Part shown: piece after piece, positions 16,906 to 26,126 of the stretch
Numbering within the stretch: the first letter of the stretch is position 1
Layout: the number at the start of each line of letters is the position of its first letter
Origin: Ruminococcus sp. YE71
Lineage (GTDB): Bacteria; Bacillota; Clostridia; Oscillospirales; Ruminococcaceae
DNA: 64,000 nt
NCBI RefSeq assembly: GCF_900119155.1
Contig: NZ_FPIR01000001.1
Location: 310,001 to 374,000, forward strand
Direction: 5' to 3'
Made by a program: the position numbers and the translations under genes
Notes under the pieces: model-generated
What the model was told of the DNA's origin: nothing
The model's input: the letters and a program-made list of their open reading frames with translations, nothing else
Databases searched by the model: none

Positions 16906-18240
16906 ATGGAATTTCTAAGAGTGCATCAGTTAAATCTGATGCTTGTAATGGCAGGGATATGTATTGCTGTCACGGTTTTTGGCACTTTTTCACATTCCTC
17001 AAAGAGAAAAAAGCTATCTTTGCTTGTAATGGGAACAAGTGCCGCCTTAATGATGATCGCAGATCGTTTTGCTTACATATATCGTGGCGATGAAAGCACT
17101 ACGGGATTTTATATGGTAAGGGTATGCAATTTTCTTGTGTTCTTTTTTGTGCTTGTCATTCAGCACTCCTCCAACTGGTATCTCAGCGATATGTGCCAGA
17201 ATACCGAGGAGATAGGAAAGATACCTATGCGGCTGAGGATAAATGAGGTAATACTCGCTGTCGGTGTGATACTTTTGATAATATCGCAGTTTACGGGGCT
17301 TTACTACACCTTTGATGAAAGCAACCGCTATCAGAGATCAAGCGCATACATTATCTCATACATAATACCCTTTTGCGTATGGGTGATAGAGTTCTCCGTT
17401 ATCCTGCATTTCAGAAAGAAGATAAACAGGCTGATGTTTTATACGCTTGCAGTATTTACGGTCTGCCCGATAATTGCGGCGGTCATGCAGTTCTTTATGT
17501 ACGGGCTGTCGCTGAATAACATAGCAATCGTTGCGATGACCGCAGCACTATGTGTAGTTGAGATAATCAGCAACGGACAAGAGCTTACTGCCGCACACGA
17601 AAGAGAAAAGGAACTGCTTGTTCAGGAGCAGAAGAATATGCATCGCATGGTGATGCAGTCGGCTTCGGCACTGGCATCGGCAATAGACGCAAAGGACAAA
17701 TACACTCACGGTCATTCAAGGCGTGTAGCGGAATATTCGGAAATGATAGCCGAGGTGTACGGCAAGACCGACGGCGAGTGCCGTGACATATATCTTGCGG
17801 GACTTCTGCACGATGTCGGCAAAATAGGCATTCCGGACAATATAATCAACAAGGACGGCAGACTCACCGATGAAGAATTTGCGGTGATAAAAACTCACCC
17901 TGCTATCGGTGCGGGGATACTTAAAAAGATAAATATTGCACCTTTTATAAGCATTGGCGCACACTTCCATCATGAGCGCTATGACGGCAAAGGCTATCCC
18001 GAGGGACTAAAAGGCGAGGATATTCCCGAGATAGCAAGGATAATAGCAGTTGCGGACGCTTACGATGCCATGACATCAAAAAGGAGTTACCGTGACGCAC
18101 TGCCGCAGGAGGTAGTAAGGTCGGAGATCGAAAAGGGCAAAGGCACACAGTTTGACCCCAAATTTGCAGAAATCATGCTGGGGCTTATGGACAGAGATAC
18201 AGATTATCAGCTTCAGCAGGACGATGTGTATGATGTGTGA
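16906..18240 (+). CDS. Membrane HD-GYP domain protein (predicted cyclic-di-GMP phosphodiesterase)
   Basis: This 444-residue protein has about seven N-terminal membrane helices (1-220), a coiled-coil linker, and an HD-GYP domain (about 265-430). The domain contains the HD motif LLHDVGK (about 300) and the extended HHERYDGKGYPEG motif (about 354). The family hydrolyses cyclic di-GMP or related dinucleotides. It lies 26 nt after the phosphatase gene in the same operon. No GGDEF protein is in the window. Confidence 0.85.
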   Translation: MEFLRVHQLNLMLVMAGICIAVTVFGTFSHSSKRKKLSLLVMGTSAALMMIADRFAYIYRGDESTTGFYMVRVCNFLVFFFVLVIQHSSNWYLSDMCQNTEEIGKIPMRLRINEVILAVGVILLIISQFTGLYYTFDESNRYQRSSAYIISYIIPFCVWVIEFSVILHFRKKINRLMFYTLAVFTVCPIIAAVMQFFMYGLSLNNIAIVAMTAALCVVEIISNGQELTAAHEREKELLVQEQKNMHRMVMQSASALASAIDAKDKYTHGHSRRVAEYSEMIAEVYGKTDGECRDIYLAGLLHDVGKIGIPDNIINKDGRLTDEEFAVIKTHPAIGAGILKKINIAPFISIGAHFHHERYDGKGYPEGLKGEDIPEIARIIAVADAYDAMTSKRSYRDALPQEVVRSEIEKGKGTQFDPKFAEIMLGLMDRDTDYQLQQDDVYDV

Positions 18241-18267
18241 GAAATAATTAACAAGGAGGACTGAAGC

Positions 18268-20145
18268 GTGAGAGAGGACTACAAATCCGCCAAAAAGCTG
18301 GCGGAGGACGCAGTAAAGGAAGCGAAGAAAAAGGGCGTGTCGCCCTATCTTCCTGTGCTTGACGAGCAGACCGCCGCAAAGAGCAGCGGTAATGAGATAC
18401 ATTTAGGGCTCATGGAGCTGCCTGTCAGCCGTATCATCGGCAACAAGGAGCAGGGACGCAATTCTGCCTTTGCGAATAACTTCATGCCCCTGCTTGAGGA
18501 AGGCACGGAGTTTGCTTCAAAGTGGTCGAATCTGTATGATTCATTTTTGCAGGAGGGCATCAGAGACGCAATAAAGGTCTATGAATTCATGAACGATTAT
18601 TACGTTCAGGAGGGCAACAAGCGGGTATCAGTGTCTAAATTCGGCAATATGGAATTTATCCTTGCTGACGTTTACAGGATAATGCCCGAACCGAATGACA
18701 GCCGTGAATACAAGGTATATGCCGAGTATCTGGATTTTTATGCGGCAACAAAGAATTTCTACATTGTGTTCTCCGAGCCGGGAGAGTACACACGCCTTGC
18801 CGATCTTCTGGGACAGGACTTGAACGGCAGGTGGGACGACAGTCTGTGTGCCGAGCTAAAATCGACATTTTTCAGCTTTTGCAGAAAATGCAAAAAAGCT
18901 CTCGGCATCACCGACCACCGCACATTGTCGGAAGCGTTCCTCATGTACATATCCATATTCCCGCTTAAAACGCTTACCCGTGACAGCGAGGAGCAGATAA
19001 TCAAGAACATAAAAATGGCGAGTGCAGAGCTTAATTCAAGGGCATCTGCGGAAATCGCCTATCTTGAATCCGCACCCACGGGAAATGAACAGTCTGCAAA
19101 TCCGTTTATTAAAATGTTCGGCAGAAAGAAGTACACCGCAGCTTCGCCCCTGCGTGCGGCATTCATATATGACACCGAGCCTGATGATTCACGCTGGACG
19201 GACAGCCACGAGGCGGGCAGACTTTACGTTGATGAGATGACGGGCGAAAACGTTGTGACCGAGCGGTATATCGGCAAGCCGCAGGAAGCTATCGAACGAG
19301 CGATAGCCGATAAGAACGAGATAATCTTTGCGGTATCCGAGAGCATGATACCCGACGTGCTCAAAGCCGCCGTACAAAACCCGAATGTGAAGTTCATCTG
19401 CTGCTCGGCGGGGCAGAAGTATTCTTCGATCAGATACTATCACGGCAAGCTCTATGAAGCGACCTTTCTTATGGGCATTCTTGCTGCCAATATGCTTCTG
19501 CGTGAGGGCGGTGACGAGCCGAGACGTATAGGCTATCTTGTAAACTCTGCCGATGAGCTGAATTATCGTGACCTTAATGCCTTTGCAGTTGGTGTATCGC
19601 TCATAGACCCCGAATGCAGAGTGCTGCTGGCATACGATAACGGAACAGATTCCCGTGAGAAATGGTCGGCACAGGGCGTGAAATACTATGCCGATTTTGA
19701 CTACTCGGGCAGAAATGATACTATGAAGCGTCCCGGGCTTTACCGTGTTGGCAATACTAAGGACGAATACATCGGCACCCCGTATTTCAGCTGGGGCAAA
19801 TACTATGTTCAGATAGTTCAATCGGTGCTTTCGGGCGCATGGGAGCTGGGCGAAAAGCTGAAGAATAAAAATGCTGCCGGCTACTGGTTCGGACTTTCGA
19901 CAGGCGTTGTGGATATAAGAGCGAACAACCTCGACTACCGTACAGACAAGCTGCTTGCGTTTTTCAAGAATTCGATAGTAAACGGCGGATATGACCCCTT
20001 CACGGGCGAGCTGCACACAAATTCGGGAATGGTAATGCAGGCTGAAACAGAGCGTAAGGTGGGCATACCCACCGACCGTCAGACCATGAAAACAAGCGAT
20101 ATAGTTTCTATGGACTGGCTGAACGACAACATTGACGAGCTATGA
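18268..20145 (+). CDS. Cytoplasmic fusion of ParB-like domain and BMP-type ligand-binding domain
   Basis: This 625-residue protein has no signal peptide. It starts with GTG at 18268 behind AGGAGG. The N-terminal part includes a ParB/Srx-like segment (LPVSRIIGNKEQGR...FMNDYYVQEGNKRVSVSKF, about 45-140). The C-terminal part (about 295-625) is a BMP/Med-like periplasmic-binding fold (AAFIYDTEP...DSHEAGR...ATFLMGILAANML...LSTGVVDI). BMP proteins normally bind nucleosides outside the cell; a cytoplasmic version suggests intracellular nucleoside sensing. The exact role is unknown. Confidence 0.7.
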   Translation: MREDYKSAKKLAEDAVKEAKKKGVSPYLPVLDEQTAAKSSGNEIHLGLMELPVSRIIGNKEQGRNSAFANNFMPLLEEGTEFASKWSNLYDSFLQEGIRDAIKVYEFMNDYYVQEGNKRVSVSKFGNMEFILADVYRIMPEPNDSREYKVYAEYLDFYAATKNFYIVFSEPGEYTRLADLLGQDLNGRWDDSLCAELKSTFFSFCRKCKKALGITDHRTLSEAFLMYISIFPLKTLTRDSEEQIIKNIKMASAELNSRASAEIAYLESAPTGNEQSANPFIKMFGRKKYTAASPLRAAFIYDTEPDDSRWTDSHEAGRLYVDEMTGENVVTERYIGKPQEAIERAIADKNEIIFAVSESMIPDVLKAAVQNPNVKFICCSAGQKYSSIRYYHGKLYEATFLMGILAANMLLREGGDEPRRIGYLVNSADELNYRDLNAFAVGVSLIDPECRVLLAYDNGTDSREKWSAQGVKYYADFDYSGRNDTMKRPGLYRVGNTKDEYIGTPYFSWGKYYVQIVQSVLSGAWELGEKLKNKNAAGYWFGLSTGVVDIRANNLDYRTDKLLAFFKNSIVNGGYDPFTGELHTNSGMVMQAETERKVGIPTDRQTMKTSDIVSMDWLNDNIDEL

Positions 20146-20801
20146 AGATACTGATCTTAGCAGACGAGGAATGCAAGGCTCTGTGGGACTATTTCACTCC
20201 CGATAAGCTGGAGGGCATAGACCTGATAGTTTCCTGCGGCGATCTTAAAGCGGAATATCTGGAGTTTCTGGTGACGATGGGCAAGATACCAGTGCTGTAT
20301 GTCCCCGGCAACCATGACAGCAAGTATACCGATCACCTGCCCGAAGGCTGCGAGAATATTGACGGCAGGATAGTTACCGTTGGCGGACTGCGCTTCTTAG
20401 GACTTGGCGGATCGATGAAATACGGTGACAAGCCATATATGTACACCGAAAAAGAAATGCGCCGTCGAATCTGGCACACTAAACAGACTATCTTCAATAA
20501 CTCAGGATTTGATATTCTTGTCACTCATTCCCCTGCAAGAGGTTACGGTGACATGGACGATCTGCCGCACATGGGATTTGAGTGCTTCAACGAGCTGCTG
20601 GAGCGCTGTCAGCCTAAGTTCATGCTTCATGGTCACGTCCATGCTACTTACGGCAGCCGCTTCAGGCGTGTGCTGAACCACCCAAGCGGTGCTAAGATAA
20701 TCAACGGATTTGAGCGGTATATCCTTGATACGGGCGAGGACTGCAAAAGCACTCTTACCAGAAAGGATATTGTGCAAAGAATGATAACAGCTTTCTTATA
20801 A
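20142..20801 (+). CDS. Calcineurin-like metallophosphoesterase
   Basis: This 219-residue protein overlaps the previous gene by 4 nt (ATGA). Metal-binding motifs are seen in order: ILADEE (variant of DxH), SCGDLK, PGNHD, THSP and GHVHA. The first motif lacks the usual D-x-H histidine, so one metal site may be altered. It is the last gene of the STAS/SpoIIE operon, before a strong terminator. The substrate is unknown. Confidence 0.8.
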   Translation: MKILILADEECKALWDYFTPDKLEGIDLIVSCGDLKAEYLEFLVTMGKIPVLYVPGNHDSKYTDHLPEGCENIDGRIVTVGGLRFLGLGGSMKYGDKPYMYTEKEMRRRIWHTKQTIFNNSGFDILVTHSPARGYGDMDDLPHMGFECFNELLERCQPKFMLHGHVHATYGSRFRRVLNHPSGAKIINGFERYILDTGEDCKSTLTRKDIVQRMITAFL

Positions 20802-20803
20802 AA

Positions 20804-20841
20804 ACAAGCGGCACTTGGTGTTCAGATCAAGTGCCGCTTGT
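20804..20841. terminator. Bidirectional terminator between convergent genes
   Basis: A perfect 13-bp stem, ACAAGCGGCACTT with AAGTGCCGCTTGT, has a 12-nt loop. It is followed by TATATTT on one side and flanked by AAAA on the other. Confidence 0.85.
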
Positions 20842-20861
20842 TATATTTGGTGGAGGAATAT

Positions 20862-23099
20862 TTATTGCTTTTTCTTTGATACAACTATACCCGCCATAAG
20901 TAATGTTACAGCAGCTAAGGGAACTGACGAGCCTGTTGCAGGATTGCTTTCTGATTTGGTCGGGCTTGATGTCTGCGAGCTGCTCTGTGCTTTCGATGAA
21001 CTGCTTGCTGACGAGCTGCTGTCGGCAGAGCTTGCAGCGGAAGAACTGTCGGGAATGCTTGATGAACTATCGGGTATACTTTCCGGGCTGCTTTCTGATG
21101 AACTTTCAGGCTCTGAGCTGCTGTCGGGTACTGAACTGCTGTCCGGCTCAGATGTATCCTCGGTGTAGTAACTGTCCAAAGACTTCACAAGCTCCCAGTT
21201 GTACTGCGGCTGGTGTTCGCTCCAAAGCTCATCAAAATTCAGAGCAAATGTTGCCACATGATACAGCGGTCTTTCCTTGAACTTGATATCATAACCTTTT
21301 TTATAGCCGTCCTTGTATCCCTGAATGTACTCCTCGGAATAAGGGTCGCTGTCCTCATATACCTCCGGCTCATCGTTGTAGCTTGTGCCGTACTCATTAT
21401 CGTTTTCCATATCCTGAGCAGCCGCCAGCTCACCCCGGTACTCGCCGTCATCTATGCCCTTCTGATAATCGGTCCTATGATCCTTCAAGCCATCAGCGTA
21501 CTGTATTTCATATTCTTCCTTGTACGCCTGCTTGTAGGCTTTAAGATATTCCTCTGTGTGTTCCTCGCCGTCATCGGGTACATCGTTGTAGCTGGCGTAC
21601 TTTTCGCCGTTAAGTCCGTCACTGTAGCCTACCCAAGCGGCTGATTTTCCGTCAGCTGCTCCTTTTTCGGCTTCGGTCACAGGCTCAGGCTCTTCCTCTT
21701 CTTCCTCATAATATCCCGGCTCATAATCCGGGTCATTAAAATCCTCCGGAAGAAAATCATCGGTGTTCATACCTATATGGTAGTGCATATCCTTGACTAC
21801 CGCAGGACCCAACTGTCTGAACAAAGGATAAAGCTGATCCAGCACTGCATTGAAATCTTCCTCCGACAGACCATCATTTCCCTTTGTCTTTTCGGCATTG
21901 TACATATCCGTGAGGATAACTTTCAGATCATTGGTTAACTTCTCATACATTTTATCTGAGTTATGATCGAATATCCCGAAAAAGACATCATCTGTCAGAA
22001 AACCCATGAGAGCTTCATTCTGCTTTATTGCCTCGGCATCCGAAAACTGCTCCTTTAAGCTGCCAAAATAATCGGCGAGCGCCTGTCTTTCATCGGGAGT
22101 CTTGCCGAAATACAGCTCTAAAAGACCGCTGACAGCTCCGTCGAAATCGCCCGAAAAATTTTCTCTTGTAAGCTCACCCGACAGCCAGTCCATAAACTGT
22201 CTGATAAATTCTTCCTTTGTGATATTTTCAGCGTCCCTGACAGTTACACCCTGCACTCCGACATCGGCTGTCTTTGAAACTATCGTCATTTCTTCGCCTA
22301 TCCACTGAACATTTCCGTTGGAATGGATACCCCAGCTTTCGGGATAAACGTAATTGATAATATCATTTTTGTTGCGGGTCTCGTGGATATTGTCATATAC
22401 CTTATCGCTTTCGGAAGCTGCGGGAGCTTCAAAGGTATAGACATACAGATCATCGGAAGAGGTTTTAAATTCAGCATTATGCTCGTTTATGTAGACTGCC
22501 GTAAGATCTGCGACTGCACCCGCCCTCGAATAGCCTGTTATCCACAGCTTTACATCTGTAAGCTCGTTGTCGGCAAGATAATCTTTTATCCTGTCATTGA
22601 CCTTTTTGGAGGCATCGGAAAAGCCTTTAATATCGCCATCTACTCCTGCGGTGAGGTTTGAAGCCCACTCGCTGTCATACTTTGAGCCACGGATTGCAAC
22701 AGCCACTAATTCCTGTCCGTCAATATTTTTATGGGCGATAGCAGTTCCTATAGTATCTTTTGTGGGCTTATCGTTCATGTCTCCGATGGCAATATCCTCA
22801 AAGCCAATGTCACTCAGCAGGTCAGTGACATAGGACGAACCATCGACCTCCATAGTTGAGAGAGCCAACGCCATAGACATAGTCCTGAGGTGTGTTTTAA
22901 GACTGTCGGACGATTCGGCAAAGTAGCTGTCGCTGTAAAAATACGGTTCCGTTGCCGCTTCCTCGGCGAATGCAGGCATATAGGTAAAGCTGCCCTTGGT
23001 TACATCATCTGTATCGACAGCAAAGGTGTTAAAAGGCAGCGAATAAGTCAGCATAACGACGCTTGCGGCAATACTTACGGTTTTAATCATAGCTTTCAT
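20862..23099 (-). CDS. Secreted lipase-like alpha/beta hydrolase with wall-anchor signal
   Basis: This 745-residue protein starts at ATG 23099 behind GGAGG and has a signal peptide (about 1-27). A class-3-lipase-like domain carries the nucleophile motif GYSRAG (Ser at about 190) after AIAHKNIDGQ. The region about 480-640 holds imperfect repeats of the type YxxGYKDGYKKGY / AYKQAYKEEY. A long Ser/Pro/Glu linker leads to a C-terminal sorting-like signal, NPATG, then a hydrophobic helix and KKKQ. NPxTG-type motifs are read by some sortases. It has its own site C promoter. Confidence 0.8.
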   Translation of the reverse strand: MKAMIKTVSIAASVVMLTYSLPFNTFAVDTDDVTKGSFTYMPAFAEEAATEPYFYSDSYFAESSDSLKTHLRTMSMALALSTMEVDGSSYVTDLLSDIGFEDIAIGDMNDKPTKDTIGTAIAHKNIDGQELVAVAIRGSKYDSEWASNLTAGVDGDIKGFSDASKKVNDRIKDYLADNELTDVKLWITGYSRAGAVADLTAVYINEHNAEFKTSSDDLYVYTFEAPAASESDKVYDNIHETRNKNDIINYVYPESWGIHSNGNVQWIGEEMTIVSKTADVGVQGVTVRDAENITKEEFIRQFMDWLSGELTRENFSGDFDGAVSGLLELYFGKTPDERQALADYFGSLKEQFSDAEAIKQNEALMGFLTDDVFFGIFDHNSDKMYEKLTNDLKVILTDMYNAEKTKGNDGLSEEDFNAVLDQLYPLFRQLGPAVVKDMHYHIGMNTDDFLPEDFNDPDYEPGYYEEEEEEPEPVTEAEKGAADGKSAAWVGYSDGLNGEKYASYNDVPDDGEEHTEEYLKAYKQAYKEEYEIQYADGLKDHRTDYQKGIDDGEYRGELAAAQDMENDNEYGTSYNDEPEVYEDSDPYSEEYIQGYKDGYKKGYDIKFKERPLYHVATFALNFDELWSEHQPQYNWELVKSLDSYYTEDTSEPDSSSVPDSSSEPESSSESSPESIPDSSSSIPDSSSAASSADSSSSASSSSKAQSSSQTSSPTKSESNPATGSSVPLAAVTLLMAGIVVSKKKQ

Positions 23100-23170
23100 G
23101 GAAAACCTCCGTTTTGTTTGTATGACAGAAAAAACAACTAATGACACGATATGAGATTCATTATACATTT

Positions 23171-23216
23171 ATTATATCATTTTTTTGAGTTCAAAACACT
23201 CAGCGGTTTGGTGAAT
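23171..23216 (-). promoter_or_regulatory. Lipase gene promoter with 19-bp palindrome (site C)
   Basis: The operator at 23198-23216 reads ATTCACCAAACCGCTGAGT on the minus strand, one change from sites A, B and D. TATAAT is at 23171-23176, exactly 21 nt downstream. The stretch TGTTTTGAACTCAAAAAAAT between them is identical to site D. Confidence 0.8.
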
Positions 23217-23227
23217 TTCTGCCGCAC

Positions 23228-24070
23228 TTAAACCATTTTATTTGCGGTATCTCGGGCTACATTCAGGTCTATGCCGAGAGCATCAGCCTTGTCAATGGTG
23301 ATCTTGCAGCCGGGCTTTATCTTCTGCATTATCAGCTTCATAGTAGCCTCGTTCACCGCAACACACCCGCCCGTATAGGGCTTTACAAGACTCATGCAGT
23401 GGAAAAAGAAGCAGGAGCCTTCCTCGGGTATACATTCCGTATTATAGCCCATATCGAGAAAATAAGTATATTCATAGGTGTAGTCGATAAGATGCTCACA
23501 CTCGTCGGGGTCAAGCCCGGGAACGTCGTTGATGTTGACAAACTCGTTGAAGTGCATTCCCTCACGCATATCACCCGACCAGTAGTCGTCCTCTGTCACC
23601 TTTGTGTATTCTATCTGACAGCCGGGGTCGTCTGCGATACCGTAGGCTTTGCCGACCGTGAAAGTCCCGATAGGCGTTATGGCATGGTTACAGTCTGCAT
23701 CACCCATACCTTCAAGCCCGATATAGCCCGGCATCTGGAGCAGCATTTTCCAACTGCCATCCTCGTCCTTTTCGTGCATACTCACATAAGCGGTGGTGTC
23801 ACCCACGCCCGCAACGACTATTATCTGCTCGGCGTCCTTGACTGCATCGAGCTTAGTCAGCCACTCGGGGGAATCAATTACCTTCTGATTCTGTATTGAG
23901 AGGTCATTTTCTGCACTCGCCGAAGCTGTGGAACTGTCTGTTTTCGTAGCATTGTTCTCTGTCACGGAACTGCTTTCTGAGCTTCCACAGGACGTCAGCA
24001 TGACCGACATTACGGCGGCAGAGGTAATGACCGCTAATGTTTTTCTTTTTACAGATGTATGATTTTTCAT
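23228..24070 (-). CDS. L,D-transpeptidase (YkuD-like) lipoprotein
   Basis: This 280-residue protein starts at ATG 24070, 6 nt after GGAGGAAA. An upstream in-frame ATG at 24094 lacks such a site. It has a lipoprotein signal with lipobox LTSC (Cys28) and a Ser/Thr linker, then a YkuD-type domain ending in FFHCMSLVKPYTGGCVAVNE, where the second Cys is the predicted nucleophile. Proteins of this family cross-link or modify peptidoglycan. It has a site D promoter and no terminator before the lipase promoter. Confidence 0.8.
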   Translation of the reverse strand: MKNHTSVKRKTLAVITSAAVMSVMLTSCGSSESSSVTENNATKTDSSTASASAENDLSIQNQKVIDSPEWLTKLDAVKDAEQIIVVAGVGDTTAYVSMHEKDEDGSWKMLLQMPGYIGLEGMGDADCNHAITPIGTFTVGKAYGIADDPGCQIEYTKVTEDDYWSGDMREGMHFNEFVNINDVPGLDPDECEHLIDYTYEYTYFLDMGYNTECIPEEGSCFFFHCMSLVKPYTGGCVAVNEATMKLIMQKIKPGCKITIDKADALGIDLNVARDTANKMV

Positions 24071-24285
24071 AGTATTTTTCCTCCAATTCCACAATTCTGT
24101 TAATGAACACTGTTTTCAAATCAATCATTTATGGTGCTGTCATAGCAAGCACGATGACTGCCATGTATTTTCCGATAAAACCGCTTATTTTTTACTTGTG
24201 ATTTCCTCTTTATACAGTGATTTTAATGCCTTTGACATTGGAACATTATCATTACAGTGTGTAAAGATGTATAGGCTATAGATTT

Positions 24286-24331
24286 ATTATATCATTTTTT
24301 TGAGTTCAAAACACTCACCGGTTTGGTGAAT
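24286..24331 (-). promoter_or_regulatory. L,D-transpeptidase promoter with 19-bp palindrome (site D)
   Basis: The operator at 24313-24331 reads ATTCACCAAACCGGTGAGT on the minus strand. TATAAT is at 24286-24291, exactly 21 nt downstream. The untranslated leader would be about 210 nt long, much longer than for sites A and C. Confidence 0.8.
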
Positions 24332-24404
24332 TTCAAAAGTATTATCTCTGTTAAGATACGATTCTTTCTTCTTCCGATTCTTAAAGCTCCCATACCATAA
24401 CAAC

Positions 24405-24437
24405 ACCTCCTATGGTTTCTATCATACCATAGGAGGT
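24405..24437. terminator. Strong hairpin terminator
   Basis: A perfect 12-bp stem, ACCTCCTATGGT with ACCATAGGAGGT, is followed by CTTTTTTG. No coding gene is visible directly upstream on the plus strand. Confidence 0.7.
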
Positions 24438-24865
24438 CTTTTTTGTCACTGTACATTATTTATGGTTCGGTTCAAGACTGATACTCTTTTTCTTTTGTAT
24501 GATATTGCAAGTTTTAATACTTTTAATCAATACACCAAAACAGCTTTTGAAAAAAAGAAAGCAGAAATCAAGCCAAAACTAATCCTATCTTTTCGCAAAA
24601 TTATTGATTTTGCGAAAAATCGAGGTTAGGTGCATAGTCTAACATCGGCTGTCTTTGTTTTTATAAAGCCACCCTGCTGATTCATTGAAGACTCGCTCAA
24701 AACAGATTATCTTGCCAAAAGAAAAGAGTATCAGTCTCCGTGTGATTGGAGATTGATACTCTATTTTGCTTTTATTGCTATAGAACTTTTTTGACTGACC
24801 TTTGCTTGTCCTCTCGACAAACAAAAAGAGGACGGCTGTTCACCGTCCCCATAAACACTTGCTTT
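24438..24865. repeat. Gene-free segment bounded by an inverted repeat, with internal hairpin
   Basis: About 430 bp without a convincing gene. The 22-bp stretch 24476-24497 (GACTGATACTCTTTTTCTTT and TG) is the near-perfect reverse complement of 24716-24736. A second strong hairpin at 24727-24761 (AGTATCAGTCTCC with GGAGATTGATACT) is followed by a T-rich run. The layout could be a short transposon-like remnant or a small structured RNA. Confidence 0.5.
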
Positions 24866-25147
24866 TTATCCCACCATGACTTCCCCTGAAGTCTCGCCCG
24901 TGAACTCACCGCCGTCAAGAACATTCACCGCAACAGAGCTTATATCGTCGGCAGTCACACTGTTGGAGATGCTGTCACCCGTGATGTTCAGCGAGAGGTT
25001 TCCGCCGTTCGAGCCGTCGCTGCCCCAGCGACCCGTAGCCGCATTTACAAGCTGACCGTTCGCACATTCAAGGGTGTTTCCGCCGTTCAGATCCACAACG
25101 GAAGTCGTGTTCGTGATATAGAACATCTTCTGTTGATAAGGGAAAAG
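24866..25147 (-). pseudogene. Fragment of a beta-helical surface protein
   Basis: The frame gives FYITNTTSVVDLNGGNTL...AATGRWGSDGSNGGNLSL, a repeat pattern typical of right-handed beta-helix adhesin-like proteins of gut Firmicutes. It lacks a signal peptide at one end and an anchor at the other. It is joined head-on to a helicase fragment at about 25130, which marks a rearrangement. Confidence 0.6.
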
Positions 25148-25395
25148 ATATTGGAGTGGAGTACGTTTATGTATCAGACGGTGTATACAATAAAAGAGGA
25201 AATATTAAAGAGGCTGAAAAGATCGTTGAACTGTTAGCCAACCATTTCATAAATCATCCGGAGAGAAGCGTAGGAATTATTACTTTCAGCATTAATCAGC
25301 AAAGCGTTATTGAGAAAAAACGGAGAACCTACCGAAAAGGAACAGCTCTTCAATTCGATATTGGAGAACGCCAAGACTATCCCCGTTCCAAATAG
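25130..25395 (+). pseudogene. Fragment of a superfamily 1 helicase C-terminal region
   Basis: The frame reads GVYNKRGNIKEAEKIVELL...RSVGIITFSINQQSVIEKK. This matches the conserved C-terminal helicase segment of DUF4011/DUF3320-type SF1 helicases (GVYDRG...EA..VV....RSIGVVTF...Q). There is no start region, no Walker motifs, and the frame becomes unlike the family after about 25320. It is a clear remnant only. Confidence 0.55.
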
Positions 25396-26126
25396 TAACA
25401 CCAGACCCATAGCAATACATACCAACAAAGCACTTACTATTGTCAAAGCGACTTGTAGTAAGTGCTTTATTTCTATAAGCTTTGTATCTTCTGCTTTCCG
25501 ATGAGTATAAACATATTGATTTTTCACAAATGATTTCAAACTTAAAATAACAGCACTCTATTTTTGTTACCGATATTAGACCTGTCCGCTAACCCGAAAA
25601 TAAGATACTATGAGCAATACAAGAAAAACGACCGCAGACGTGCTATCGCCATTCAAGGGCGTTTGATGCAGTAATGTGAAATTTTATCCGAAAGATTTGT
25701 GTTGGTATTTTCTTGGATCGCTATATATTGATATTGTTCCTGAGTCAGTTCATTTATGTTTACATATCCTCCCCCTTAGAATACACACAACCCCAAAGTG
25801 TGGATTCTAAGGGGTATTTTTATGCCTGAACGAAAAATACAAAAAGCTGCATATGGATCGAATTTTTAATGTTGACTTGGAGTTCGTGTATTATAATAAA
25901 ATCTGCCTGTTGATTTATCAGCGACAGTCAGGATTTATAGATTATAAAATTCTTATTTAATAGAACAACGAAGGCAAAAAGCAGGCAACTTTTTTCAGGA
26001 AATTAACAGTTTGAAAAAGGAAATTTTTAATATATCATCGGGAAATACAGCATTTTTCACAGTATTTATCAATTCAAGCAGTTAACGGTTTTGTCTTGAA
26101 AATCAGCAGGAAATAGTGCATAATTA
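25396..26126. other. Gene-poor decayed stretch
   Basis: No intact gene is supported. A minus-strand frame at 25234-25539 would give a 101-residue product with one long hydrophobic helix but overlaps the helicase remnant and has no clear family. A plus frame ending at 25674 (ANPKIRYYEQYKKNDRRRA, stop at 25672) looks like the C-terminal end of a lost gene. A hairpin at 25772-25814 is listed separately. The rest is AT-rich without recognised signals. Confidence 0.5.
25772..25814. terminator. Strong hairpin, terminator-like
   Basis: CCCCTTAGAATACACAC pairs with GTGTGGATTCTAAGGGG with one mismatch around a nine-base loop, followed by TATTTTTATG. The neighbouring genes are remnants, so the transcript it ended is probably lost. 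Confidence 0.6.

Noticed and set aside
24639-24660. AT-rich words near 24600 as an insertion-sequence end
   Set aside because: No transposase frame and no target duplication could be seen.
24639-24824. 61-codon minus-strand frame in the inverted-repeat segment
   Set aside because: It runs through the hairpin arms and has no ribosome binding site or family.
25234-25539. Minus-strand frame for a 101-residue membrane-like protein
   Set aside because: It overlaps the helicase remnant, lies in decayed DNA, and no family or convincing start was recognised.
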